Part shown: in pieces, positions 46,768-55,258 of the stretch
Position numbering within the stretch: the first letter of the stretch is position 1
Layout of the letters: each line of letters starts with the position of its first letter
DNA from: Didemnitutus sp047777955
GTDB lineage: Bacteria > Verrucomicrobiota > Verrucomicrobiia > Opitutales > Opitutaceae
Direction: 5' to 3'
Length of the DNA: 64,000 bases
Assembly: GCF_047777955.1 (NCBI RefSeq)
Contig: NZ_CP180537.1
Span: 4,216,001-4,280,000 of the forward strand
Made by a program: the position numbers and the translations under genes
Notes under the pieces: model-generated
Seen by the model: the letters and a program-made list of their open reading frames with translations, nothing else
What the model was told of the DNA's origin: nothing
Databases searched by the model: none

Positions 46768-49700
46768 ATGAAAGCTCCGCGCCGCCTCGGCCTGCTGCTC
46801 GGCTGCCTGCTGTCGTTCGGATGGCTCGCGGCGCAGACCACTTTCACTTGGACCGGCAACTCGACCACGAGCACCTCGGGCTACAAATCCGCCTCCGCCA
46901 GCACCGGCGCGAACTGGAGCGGCGGCGTGGCGCCGACCTCGGGGGACAATGCCCTGCTGGCGTTCGGTTCGTCGACGGGCGCCTCCTCCGGCAGCGATCT
47001 CGCGATCCAGTTCCCCTATTCGTTCGCGGCGCGCGGCCTGATGTTCGCGAGCCCGATGCCGGACTATTACCTCTCCAGCGATGACGGCGGTCTGCTCCGC
47101 CTCGGCGACGCCGGCCTGACCTTCGGCGGCTCCGGCAACTCCCTGCTCGTGCTCGGTTCGCGGATCGAGCTGGCCGGCAACCAGACCTGGGCCATCAACG
47201 ACGGCACGGTCTACGCCTACGGGCGGATCTCGGAGTCGGCCACGGGCACCTCCCTCACCAAGACCGGCGGCGGCACGCTCATCCTGGACAGCAGCGACAG
47301 CGGCTTCGGCAGCCTCACTATCCAGGGCGGCACGCTCTACGTCGGCGCCAGCTCGGCGCTCGGCGACTCGAACCTGATCTCCGGCCCCGTCGGCTCCGGC
47401 ACGCTCACGCTCGGCGACAACACGAGCCTGCGCACCAGCACCTCCGACGACGTCACGCTCCACAACGCCATCGTCCTCGGCAACAACGTCACCCTCGGCA
47501 ACGCCGCCGAATCCGACCGCATCACCCTCGCCGGCGCCATCACCCCGCTGAGCACCGCCACCACGGTGCGCTTGGGCGTCGACGGCGCACTCTTCCTCAC
47601 CGGCGGCATCGCGAACGCCGCGGGCGGCGCCACCACCCTCACCTTCGCCAGCAACTCCAGCGGCGGCGAGCAGACCACCCTCGCCAGCTCCAGCAACGAG
47701 GACAACGCGTTCCCCGTCGCCGTGCTCGCCGGCAACAACACCTACACCGGCGCCACGGTCGTGGACCACGCCGGCGTGATCTTCTTCACCCCCGGCTCGC
47801 TCGGCGCCACCAGTTCCATCGCCGCGAGCAGCGGCTACGTCGGCACCGGCTACAGCGGCGGCCTGGAGGCCATCCTCGCGAAGATCAACCAGCCCGGCTC
47901 CTTCGACGGCGCCCTCGGCTTCGACACCAACCCCGACCTCTCGAGCACGCCCACCGTTTTCACCGACACCGTCAACCTCGCCAGCTTCGCCAACGACAAC
48001 GGCGGCCCCACCTCCGGCTTCTGGGGCCTCGGCACGATGACCAGCGCCACCCTCCGCACCGGCACGATCACCCCGCCCAGCGGCGGCAACTACGTCTTCG
48101 GCGGCGGCTCCGGCAAACTCTACGTCGAGACCAACCTCGGCGTCCCCGCCAACTCCACCGCCGCCGGCGTCCGCGTCCGCACGCCCTCCGGCGACGACCC
48201 GCTCACCGTCTGGCTGCGCGGCGCGAACACTTTCGCCGGCAACCTCATGAGCGATCACTCGATCGTGGTGCTCGACTCCGCCACCGCGCTGCCCACCGGC
48301 TCGAGCTACTCCGTGGATTCCGGCGCCTATGTCGGCTACACGGAGAATTTCACCGCCGGCGGCGCCGGCACCGTCACGCCCGCCCAGTTCATCGCCCGTC
48401 TCGCCGGCAACGCCTACAACTCCGACTCCGTCCTCGGCTTCGATGCCGCCGACCCGAACGGCCGCACCATCTCCGACCCGGTCAACCTCGGCAGCTTCGA
48501 GGACATCTTCATCGGCACCACCACCCACGTCCATCTCCAGGGCACCCTCACCGCGCCGTCCGCCAGCCGGCTCTCCGTCACCGGCCTCAACGGCGGCTGG
48601 CTCACGATCGACGCCCCGCTGCTCGCCACCAACGTCGGCTCTCTCCTCGTCGGCGCCACCAACAGCGACCTCCACCGCCGCGGCTACGTCGAGCTCTCCT
48701 CCGGCGCCAGCGACTTCGGCGGCGGCACCACCTTCAACAGCGGCTACCTGCTGCTCGGCGCCTCGAGCACCGTCAACGGCTCCGGCGCCATCACCCAGGG
48801 CCCGCTCGGCACCGGCACCCTCACCGTCAACAGCTCCTACGACTGGGACGCCCCCGCCACCATCGCCGCCACCACCGCCGGGGTCACGCTGCAAAACAAC
48901 TTCGCCTTCTCCTCCGGCGCCCTGCAGTTCGGCGTGCCCGTCACCAGCGACGACGAGAACCTCGCCACCAAGGCCCAGGCCTACACCGGCAACGGCCTCA
49001 CCCTCAACGGCACCCTCAGCGGCAACGCCTCGCTGCTCGCCTTCTCGGGCAACGGCACCTTCACCCTCAACGGCGCCAACGGCGGCCTCAGCTCCTCCTG
49101 GATCCGGATCGGCGACTCGCTCGCCACCGGCACGCCGCTCGTCGTCGCCGCCACCGACACCGCCCTCGGCGGCACCGGCAACAGCCTCTACCTCGGCAGC
49201 GGCGCCGACCTCCAGTTCACCTCCGCCGCCCCCTCGATCGGCAGCCTGAGCGGCGGCTACACCGCCGGCTACGACACCAACAACCGCTCCTTCGTCGCCC
49301 TCGCCGCCGGCTCCACCCTGACGATCAACCAGGCCTACGACGGCACGCTCTACGCCAACATCGGCGGCACGCCCGCCAACTTCTCCGGCAGCGACACCGC
49401 GAGCGTCAACGCCTCCCTGGTGAAGTCCGGCGCCGGCCAGCTCACGCTCTCCGGCACCAACGCCTACACCGGCACCACCACCGTGAAGGGCGGCATGCTC
49501 ATCGCCGGCAGCACCACCGCCTTCGGCACCAGCGCCATCGTCCTCGACGGCGGCGGCATCGGCGCCGCGTCGGGCATCGTCTTCACCAACGCCATCTCGT
49601 TCGGCGCCGGCGGCGGCACCCTCGGCGGCAACGGCACCATCGCCTCCGCCATCACCGCCGGCCCGCAGGTCAAGATCGCCCCCGGCAACTCGCCCGGCCA

Positions 49701-50190
49701 GCTCACCTTCACCAACAACCTCACCTTCGCGGGCGGCGGCACCGCCAGCTTCGACATCGCCAACTTCGCCGGCTCCGCCGGCAGCGGCTGGGACCAGATC
49801 GTCGTCAGCAGCACCGGCACGTTCGCCCTCACCGCCACCGTCGCCAACCCGTTCACCATCCAGGTCAACTCCTGGTCCGCCGCCAACGACGCGCTCGGCG
49901 CGCTCAGCACCGACTTCAGCTCCCCCGCCTCGCTCGCCATCCTCCAGACCTCCGCGCCCATCACCGGCCTCATCGGCAGCGGCGAGTCCGGCTCGAGCAA
50001 CCTCGTGCTCAACCTCGGCAACTTCACCGCCTACCAGGCGGGCACGTTCTCGCTCTCGCTCAGCAACGACAGCACCGCCCTCCTGCTCAACTTCACGCCC
50101 GTGCCCGAGCCGTCGACCTGCGTCCTCCTCGGCCTCGGCCTCGTGACGGTCGTCGCCGCCGTCCGGCGCCAGCGCTCCCGCCGGGGCTGA
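46768..50190 (+). CDS. Autotransporter-type beta-strand-repeat protein with PEP-CTERM tail
   Basis: An 1140-residue exported protein, low in charge and rich in Gly, Ser, Thr, Ala and Asn. After a signal peptide come many parallel-beta-helix-like repeats of the autotransporter-associated type (LTKTGGGTLILDSS, LVKSGAGQLTLSGTNAYTG, TTVKGGMLIAGSTTAF). The end is TPVPEPSTCVLLGLGL, a helix, and VRRQRSRRG, so it has a PEP-CTERM signal instead of a beta-barrel. Probably a surface or exopolysaccharide-associated fibre. Codon use is extremely rich in C at third positions. Divergent from the M23/PEP-CTERM gene. Confidence 0.9.
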   Translation: MKAPRRLGLLLGCLLSFGWLAAQTTFTWTGNSTTSTSGYKSASASTGANWSGGVAPTSGDNALLAFGSSTGASSGSDLAIQFPYSFAARGLMFASPMPDYYLSSDDGGLLRLGDAGLTFGGSGNSLLVLGSRIELAGNQTWAINDGTVYAYGRISESATGTSLTKTGGGTLILDSSDSGFGSLTIQGGTLYVGASSALGDSNLISGPVGSGTLTLGDNTSLRTSTSDDVTLHNAIVLGNNVTLGNAAESDRITLAGAITPLSTATTVRLGVDGALFLTGGIANAAGGATTLTFASNSSGGEQTTLASSSNEDNAFPVAVLAGNNTYTGATVVDHAGVIFFTPGSLGATSSIAASSGYVGTGYSGGLEAILAKINQPGSFDGALGFDTNPDLSSTPTVFTDTVNLASFANDNGGPTSGFWGLGTMTSATLRTGTITPPSGGNYVFGGGSGKLYVETNLGVPANSTAAGVRVRTPSGDDPLTVWLRGANTFAGNLMSDHSIVVLDSATALPTGSSYSVDSGAYVGYTENFTAGGAGTVTPAQFIARLAGNAYNSDSVLGFDAADPNGRTISDPVNLGSFEDIFIGTTTHVHLQGTLTAPSASRLSVTGLNGGWLTIDAPLLATNVGSLLVGATNSDLHRRGYVELSSGASDFGGGTTFNSGYLLLGASSTVNGSGAITQGPLGTGTLTVNSSYDWDAPATIAATTAGVTLQNNFAFSSGALQFGVPVTSDDENLATKAQAYTGNGLTLNGTLSGNASLLAFSGNGTFTLNGANGGLSSSWIRIGDSLATGTPLVVAATDTALGGTGNSLYLGSGADLQFTSAAPSIGSLSGGYTAGYDTNNRSFVALAAGSTLTINQAYDGTLYANIGGTPANFSGSDTASVNASLVKSGAGQLTLSGTNAYTGTTTVKGGMLIAGSTTAFGTSAIVLDGGGIGAASGIVFTNAISFGAGGGTLGGNGTIASAITAGPQVKIAPGNSPGQLTFTNNLTFAGGGTASFDIANFAGSAGSGWDQIVVSSTGTFALTATVANPFTIQVNSWSAANDALGALSTDFSSPASLAILQTSAPITGLIGSGESGSSNLVLNLGNFTAYQAGTFSLSLSNDSTALLLNFTPVPEPSTCVLLGLGLVTVVAAVRRQRSRRG

Positions 50191-50246
50191 CGGCCCCGCG
50201 CGCGCCACCGGCGGCGGTCACCGACCGCCGCTTTTGGGTCCGCGCC

Positions 50247-51200
50247 TCACCCCGCGCCGATCCACCAGCCGGCGAGGAACACCAGCACGCCGCCCACCAC
50301 CACCTGGAAGACCGCCGACAACAGCGGCGTGTCCATGTAGCGCTTGCGGATCCACGCGATCACCGCGAGCTCCACCGCCACCACCGCGATCGCGACGTTC
50401 GTCGCCAGCCGGAAGTTCCCCACCAGATACGGCAGCGTGTGCCCGATGCCGCCGAGCGTCGTCATCGCCCCGCAGACCACGCCGCGCAGCCACGGCGCAC
50501 CGCGCCCGCTGAGCTTGCCGTCGTCCGACAGCGCCTCCGCGAAACCCATGCTGATGCCCGCGCCGACCGACGCCGCCAGGCCGACCTTGAACGTCTCGAC
50601 CGTGTTGTTCGTCGCAAACGCCGCCGCGAAGAGCGGCGCCAGCGTCGACACCGAGCCGTCCATCAGCCCCGCCAGCCCCGGCTGCACGAACCGCAGCACG
50701 AAGAGCCGTCGCGCCGCGTGCGCCTCCGCTTCGACCTGACCCGACGCCTGCTGCGCGCTGTCGACCAGCACCGCCGTCGCCTCGTGCCGGCCTTCCTCCT
50801 GCGCCAGGTCGCCGAGCAGCTGCCGCACGCCGGCGTCGCTCGTGCGCGCCGCCGCCGCCTCGTAGAAACGCCGCGCCTCGATCTCCATCATCGCCGCCTC
50901 CTCGCGCGCCCGCTCCGGCCGCAGCGCCTGCGCCAGCCACGCCGGCCGCCGCACGAGAAAGCCCTTCACGTCCTGCCGCCGGATCAGCGGGATGTGCTCT
51001 CCGAACCGCGCGCGATACACCTCGATCAGCCGGTGCCGGTGCCCGTCCTCCTCCTCGGCCATGCGCGTGAAGAGTTCGGCCGACGCGGGGAAGTTCGCCC
51101 GCAGCCTCTCGGCGAAATCCCGGTAGATGCGCGCGTCCTCCTCCTCCGCGCCGATCGCCACCGCCAGCAGCTGCGCCTCGCTCAAGTCTCGGAAGTGCAT
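50247..51200 (-). CDS. Membrane-bound ferritin / VIT1-family iron transporter (MbfA-like)
   Basis: A 317-residue fusion. Residues 1 to about 160 form a rubrerythrin/ferritin-like four-helix domain with iron-ligand pairs in GAEEEDARIY, MAEEEDGHRHRL, MMEIEARRFYE and LAQEEGRHEA. From about 170 a CCC1/VIT1 membrane domain follows (PGLAGLMDGSVSTLAPLFAAAF, KVGLAASVGAGISMGFAEALSDDG). This is the MbfA/ErfA architecture; known members export iron under iron excess and peroxide stress in rhizobia. It complements the putative iron uptake genes at the window's start. Confidence 0.9.
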   Translation of the reverse strand: MHFRDLSEAQLLAVAIGAEEEDARIYRDFAERLRANFPASAELFTRMAEEEDGHRHRLIEVYRARFGEHIPLIRRQDVKGFLVRRPAWLAQALRPERAREEAAMMEIEARRFYEAAAARTSDAGVRQLLGDLAQEEGRHEATAVLVDSAQQASGQVEAEAHAARRLFVLRFVQPGLAGLMDGSVSTLAPLFAAAFATNNTVETFKVGLAASVGAGISMGFAEALSDDGKLSGRGAPWLRGVVCGAMTTLGGIGHTLPYLVGNFRLATNVAIAVVAVELAVIAWIRKRYMDTPLLSAVFQVVVGGVLVFLAGWWIGAG

Positions 51201-51394
51201 GCCGCGAGCCTACGCCCCCGCCCCGCGCTGTCGAACCCGCAACGCCGCGCCCACTGCCCTCTCCGCGTCGCGCCGCATCCGCGCGGCGCGGTCATTCGCC
51301 GCTCATAGGGCCGTATTAGCGCCGCTGCGATTTCCCGCGCGCGCCCGCGCCGCAGTTGCGCACGCCGCCCACCGCCGTATGTCATAGCCAACCT

Positions 51395-52645
51395 ATGGCC
51401 GCCGCTACCCCCCGCCGCGCCGCCGTCGCTCCCGCCGCTCCGCTCCGCATCCTCACTGCGGTGCCGATCTGCGACGGGCACGACAGCGCCGTCACGACCA
51501 TCAACATCGAACTCGCCCGCCACGGCATCGAGGTCATCTACCTCGGCTACCACCAGTCGGCGACGACCATCGCGCGCGCCGCCATCCAGGAGGACGCCAA
51601 CGTCGTCGGCCTCAGCTCCTACAACGGCGGCCACATCGTCTTCTTCAAGGAGGTCGTCGACCAGCTGAAGGCGCGCGGCTCGGGCGACATCCCCGTCTTC
51701 GGCGGCGGCGGCGGCACGATCACGCCGGCCGACGAGCGCGTGATGAAGCGCCAGGGCACCGACCGCATCTTCTTCGCCGGCACGCCGCTCGACGACATCA
51801 TGGCGCTGATCAAGCGCGAGTATGCCCGCGACGCGAAACCGAACGCGAAATTCCGCGGCGACCGCGCCCTCGCCCGCGCCATCACGATCGCGGAAACCGC
51901 CGCCTTCGAAAAACCGCACCGCGTCTCTCAACCCTCAACTCTCAACTCTCAACTGCGACGAAAGAACGCTGCGCGTTCTTTTGTCCTCGGCATCGCCGGC
52001 CCCGGCGGCGCCGGCAAGTCCACGCTGATCGACGAACTCACCTCGCGCTTCCTCAAAAAAGTCCCGCAGGGCCGCATCGCCATCCTCGCCAATGACCCGT
52101 CGCACCCCGACTCGCACGGCGCCATCCTCGGCGACCGCGTCAGCGCGATCTACGCGCAGGACGACCGCGTGTTCTTCCGCTCCATGGCCACGCGCGGCAG
52201 CCTCACCGGCCTCAGCGCCGCCGCCCCCGCTGCGATCGACATTCTGAAAGCCTCCGGCGAGTTCGACCTCATCCTCGTCGAGTCCGTCGGCGTCGGCCAG
52301 GAGAGCGATCCCTTCGGCGTATTCGGCGGCAGGAAGCTCGTCGACGCCACGCTCTTCGTCCTCGCGCCCTACTACGGCGGCCGCATCCAGCTGCAGAAGA
52401 TCGCGCTGCTCAACGGCGCCGATTTCGTCGCGCTGAACAAATGCGACCACCCGATGGCGCACACCGCCAAGGCCGAGATCCAGGCGCGCCTCGACCAGAA
52501 CGGCAAGGGCCAGACCCTCCACACCACCACCGCCGCCAAGCACTTCGACCCGGGCGTCGACGCGCTCTTCCGCGCCCTTGCCGAACGCGGCGGCCTCACC
52601 CTCTCCACCGGCGGCGAACCTGCCTGCCAGCTGAAACTCGCATGA
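51395..52645 (+). CDS. icmF: IcmF N-terminal half: B12-binding domain fused to MeaB/MeaI-type GTPase
   Basis: A 416-residue protein equal to the first half of fused isobutyryl-CoA mutase (IcmF). Residues 15 to about 150 form the cobalamin domain, with CDGHDSA (residue 29 is the axial-ligand His) and SSYNGGHIVFF. After a linker made by a repeat insertion (about 176-197), the P-loop GTPase has GIAGPGGAGKST near residue 207, NDPSHPDSHGAILGDR, ESVGVGQ and LNKCDHP. The GTPase loads and protects the mutase. The mutase domain is a separate gene 147 bases downstream. ATG at 51395 is chosen; a TTG at 51356 is possible. Confidence 0.88.
   Translation: MAAATPRRAAVAPAAPLRILTAVPICDGHDSAVTTINIELARHGIEVIYLGYHQSATTIARAAIQEDANVVGLSSYNGGHIVFFKEVVDQLKARGSGDIPVFGGGGGTITPADERVMKRQGTDRIFFAGTPLDDIMALIKREYARDAKPNAKFRGDRALARAITIAETAAFEKPHRVSQPSTLNSQLRRKNAARSFVLGIAGPGGAGKSTLIDELTSRFLKKVPQGRIAILANDPSHPDSHGAILGDRVSAIYAQDDRVFFRSMATRGSLTGLSAAAPAAIDILKASGEFDLILVESVGVGQESDPFGVFGGRKLVDATLFVLAPYYGGRIQLQKIALLNGADFVALNKCDHPMAHTAKAEIQARLDQNGKGQTLHTTTAAKHFDPGVDALFRALAERGGLTLSTGGEPACQLKLA
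51924..51985 (+). repeat. Heptamer repeat plus hairpin inside icmF (copy A)
   Basis: Four copies of the heptamer CYCTCAR (51924-51954) are followed by a hairpin with 13-bp arms (51957-51969 and 51973-51985) and a 3-base loop TGC. Read in the gene frame the heptamers give SQPSTLNSQL. The segment falls exactly in the linker between the B12 and GTPase domains. Related copies: 52748-52780 and 56037-56087. Confidence 0.8.
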
Positions 52646-52665
52646 GCCACGAACGGCACCACGCC

Positions 52666-52723
52666 GTAGGGTCCGTTGCCCCCAACGGCCCTGCGCAGGG
52701 CGCTTGAGGGCAAGCGCCCCTAC
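52666..52723. repeat. REP-like multi-hairpin element between the split icmF halves
   Basis: Outer arms GTAGGG (52666-52671) and CCCTAC (52718-52723) enclose two hairpins: a 6-bp stem CCGTTG with a CCCC loop (52673-52688) and a 9-bp stem GGGCGCTTG with loop AGGG (52698-52719), plus the 12-bp palindrome CCCTGCGCAGGG between them. It resembles dispersed palindromic elements and has no gene. Confidence 0.75.
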
Positions 52724-52747
52724 CGAAAACGCCGCGCCTACCCGCCG

Positions 52748-52780
52748 TCTCTCAGCTCTCAACCCTCACTCTCAACTTTC
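52748..52780 (+). repeat. Heptamer repeat, intergenic (copy B)
   Basis: About four heptamers of the CYCTCAR type, one of them a base short, lie 12 bases upstream of the mutase ATG at 52793. This copy has no clear 3-base-loop hairpin after it, unlike copies A and C. It displaces any standard ribosome-binding site, which I cannot see between it and the ATG. Confidence 0.75.
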
Positions 52781-52792
52781 CGTCTCCCACGC

Positions 52793-54538
52793 ATGAGCCA
52801 GCTCGGAAAAATCGCCGACTCCGTCGAAACCTACAACGCCTTCGTCCGCGCCGAGGTCGCCCGCGCGCGCACCGACGCCGCCTACGCCGCCGAACTCCGC
52901 ACGAAGTGGGAGAAAATCCGCGCGTCCGTCGACTACACGTCCTCGCCCACCGGCACGAAGATCCCGCGCCTCGCCCTCCCCGACACCGACGAGCCCGGCG
53001 CCATCGCCGATTACCTCCTCGGCCAGGGCCTGCCCGGTCAGTTCCCCTACGCCACCGCCGCCTACCGCGAGATGTATCTCGACCGCGACAGCGGCACGGG
53101 CGAGGAGCCCATGCGCCTCTTCGCCGGCCTCGGCCTCGCGGAGGACACCAATGCGCGCTTCAAATACCTTTCGCGAAACCAAAAAAGCATCCGCCTCTCC
53201 ACCGCGTTCGACGGCCCCACGCTCTACGGCCTCGACTCCGACCACGAAGGCGTGCTCGGCAAGGTCGGCGAGGGCGGCGTCGCGATCGACACCGTCGAGG
53301 ACATGCAGCGGCTCTTCGCCGGCTTCGACCTCACGCGCAAGGACGCCTCCGTCTCGATGACGATGAACGCCCCCGCGCCAATCATCCTCGCGATGTTCAT
53401 CGCCGCCGCGAAGCGCCGCTTCGGCGCCGATTGCGTCCCGAATCTCCGCGGCACCATCCAGGCCGACATGCTCAAGGAAGTGCAGGCGCAGAACGAAGTC
53501 ATCTTCCCCGTCGACGCCTCGCTCCGCTTCCTCGGCGACATGATGGAATGGTGCGTGCCCAACATGCCGCGCTGGTATCCCGTCTCGATCTCCGGCTACC
53601 ACATCGCCGAGGCCGGCGCGACGCCCGTGCAACAAGCCGCGTTCACGCTCTCGAACGGCTTCACCTACGTCGAGCTGCTCAAGCAGCGCGGTGCCGACGT
53701 GAACGCCTTCGGCCCGCGCCTCTCGTTCTTCTTGGATTGCGGCCTCGACGTCGAATACCTCGTGCTCGGCCGCGTCTGCCGCCGCATCTGGGCCATCGGC
53801 ATGCGCGACGTGTTCGGCGCCGACGCCAAGGCGCAGATCCTCAAGCTGCACACGCAGACCTCCGGCCGCTCGCTCATCGCCGCGGAGTTCCAGAACAACC
53901 TCACGCGCACCGCCGTCGAGTTGATGCTGGCCTACATGAATTACACCAACTCGTGCCACTCCAACTCCGCCGACGAGCCCTTCACGACGCCGACCGAGAA
54001 ATACGCGCTCCTCGCCTCGCACGGCCAGTCGATCATCCTCGAGGAGTCCGGCGTGTTTAAGCACATGATGAACATGTTCGGCGGCGCGCCCGGCCTGCTC
54101 GCGCTCGAGCGCCAGGTCGAGAAGGGCATCCTCGATGTCTTCCGCGAGATGGACACGCTCGGCGGCGTCATCGCCGCGATGGAGCAACGCTACCAGCGCA
54201 GCAAAATACAAGAAGCCGGCCACGCCTACGAGAAACAGATCTACGCGCACGAGCGCCCGATCATCGGCCTGAACAAATACGTCTCCGAAGAAGCGCACCC
54301 GAACGTCCCCCTCGCCCGCACGCCGCCGAAAAAGCAGCGCCTGCAAGTCGAGCGCCTGAAAGCCTTCAAGAAGAAGCACGCCAAGAAAGCCCCCGAAGCG
54401 CTGCAGCGCCTCGAAAACGTCGCCCGCAACGGCGGCAACGTCTTCGGCGAACTCGTGAACACGGTCGAAGTTTGCTCCCTCGGCCAAATCACGGCATGTC
54501 TCACCGGCGTGGTCGGAAAATTCCGGCCGATGGTTTAA
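52793..54538 (+). CDS. icmF: IcmF-like acyl-CoA mutase catalytic subunit
   Basis: A 581-residue protein equal to the C-terminal mutase half of IcmF. It has the TIM-barrel signatures LSTAFDGPTLYG, VGEGGVAIDTVEDM, SVSMTMNAPAPIILA, GTIQADMLKE, YPVSISGYHIAEAGAT and ALERQVEKG. At the position of the methylmalonyl-CoA mutase substrate Arg it has Gln (AQNEVIF, Gln near 233), as in isobutyryl-CoA mutases. Where IcmF usually has Phe there is Tyr (PYATAAY, near 91), so the substrate may not be isobutyryl-CoA itself. It rearranges acyl-CoA carbon skeletons with adenosylcobalamin. The B12 domain is in the upstream gene. Confidence 0.88.
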   Translation: MSQLGKIADSVETYNAFVRAEVARARTDAAYAAELRTKWEKIRASVDYTSSPTGTKIPRLALPDTDEPGAIADYLLGQGLPGQFPYATAAYREMYLDRDSGTGEEPMRLFAGLGLAEDTNARFKYLSRNQKSIRLSTAFDGPTLYGLDSDHEGVLGKVGEGGVAIDTVEDMQRLFAGFDLTRKDASVSMTMNAPAPIILAMFIAAAKRRFGADCVPNLRGTIQADMLKEVQAQNEVIFPVDASLRFLGDMMEWCVPNMPRWYPVSISGYHIAEAGATPVQQAAFTLSNGFTYVELLKQRGADVNAFGPRLSFFLDCGLDVEYLVLGRVCRRIWAIGMRDVFGADAKAQILKLHTQTSGRSLIAAEFQNNLTRTAVELMLAYMNYTNSCHSNSADEPFTTPTEKYALLASHGQSIILEESGVFKHMMNMFGGAPGLLALERQVEKGILDVFREMDTLGGVIAAMEQRYQRSKIQEAGHAYEKQIYAHERPIIGLNKYVSEEAHPNVPLARTPPKKQRLQVERLKAFKKKHAKKAPEALQRLENVARNGGNVFGELVNTVEVCSLGQITACLTGVVGKFRPMV

Positions 54539-54541
54539 AGT

Positions 54542-55258
54542 ATGAGTCCTCGAGAATACAGACTTCATCACTTTACGTCGGAGCTGCCTTACTTAATCGA
54601 AATTCTAGAGCGCGGATTTTGGCCTCGCTACTGCGCCGAGGATTTTTCTTGGACCGTTGGAGGTCGTCCCCTCTACCTAATGATTCCCATGGTGAGCTTT
54701 TGCGACATTCCACTAGGGATGTGCGCCGAGCACAAAGCAGCTTACGGCGATTTCATGGTCGGCCTCAGCAAGGACTGGGGTAAGCAAGCCAAGGTCACGC
54801 CACTGCTCTACATTCACGATGGCAGCCCTATCGCCGAACATGTGGCCAAACACGGACGTGCATTGCTTTCGGGGCAGCTTACCCGTGATGCGCTCGGGGA
54901 ACTACTCCCTCTCGTGCCCTACATGAAACCGGTGAATGGATTCTTTCCCGGCAAGAAATTCATTCGGCGCACAACCGAGTGCAAAGATTTCGATGAGGAA
55001 ATGGAGTGGCGCTATGTTCCGAACGACCTGCTTCAAACAATTTACCCCGAAGACATTTTTGAAGATGCCGCGTTTGATCGAAAGGCTAAGCAAAACGAAA
55101 CCACGCGGAATAGCAGACTGACTTTTCCCGCCGAGGCCGTGGAGTTAATCGTTGTTCGCACGCCGGAAGATAGAACCCAACTTTCGATCCGCTTTCCTAA
55201 TTTCGAATCAAAAATCAAAACCTGGGACGAGATCGAGTTCTTCCCTGAACCGGAATGA
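54542..55258 (+). CDS. AbiGi-like abortive-infection protein, low GC
   Basis: A 238-residue protein resembling the AbiGi family (PF10899, described as antitoxin of the lactococcal AbiG phage-resistance system). It has LHHFTSELPYLIEILERGF at the start, IPMVSFCDIPLG, then GLSKDWGKQAKVTPLLYI. GC is about 48 % in the first 120 bases against about 70 % around it, and codon use differs sharply from the neighbours, which indicates recent acquisition. It starts 3 bases after the mutase stop, and its TGA overlaps the ATG of the carboxyltransferase (55255-55258). No AbiGii partner is nearby. Family call from motif memory, not a search. Confidence 0.7.
   Translation: MSPREYRLHHFTSELPYLIEILERGFWPRYCAEDFSWTVGGRPLYLMIPMVSFCDIPLGMCAEHKAAYGDFMVGLSKDWGKQAKVTPLLYIHDGSPIAEHVAKHGRALLSGQLTRDALGELLPLVPYMKPVNGFFPGKKFIRRTTECKDFDEEMEWRYVPNDLLQTIYPEDIFEDAAFDRKAKQNETTRNSRLTFPAEAVELIVVRTPEDRTQLSIRFPNFESKIKTWDEIEFFPEPE

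Noticed and set aside
46618..50208. Minus-strand open frame of 1196 codons opposite the repeat protein
   Set aside because: Low-complexity Gly/Ala/Glu/Val translation produced by the repetitive C-rich third positions of the real gene.
51201..51394. Cobalamin riboswitch upstream of the IcmF operon
   Set aside because: No B12-box or the expected core was found; only a chance GCCCACTG-like string.
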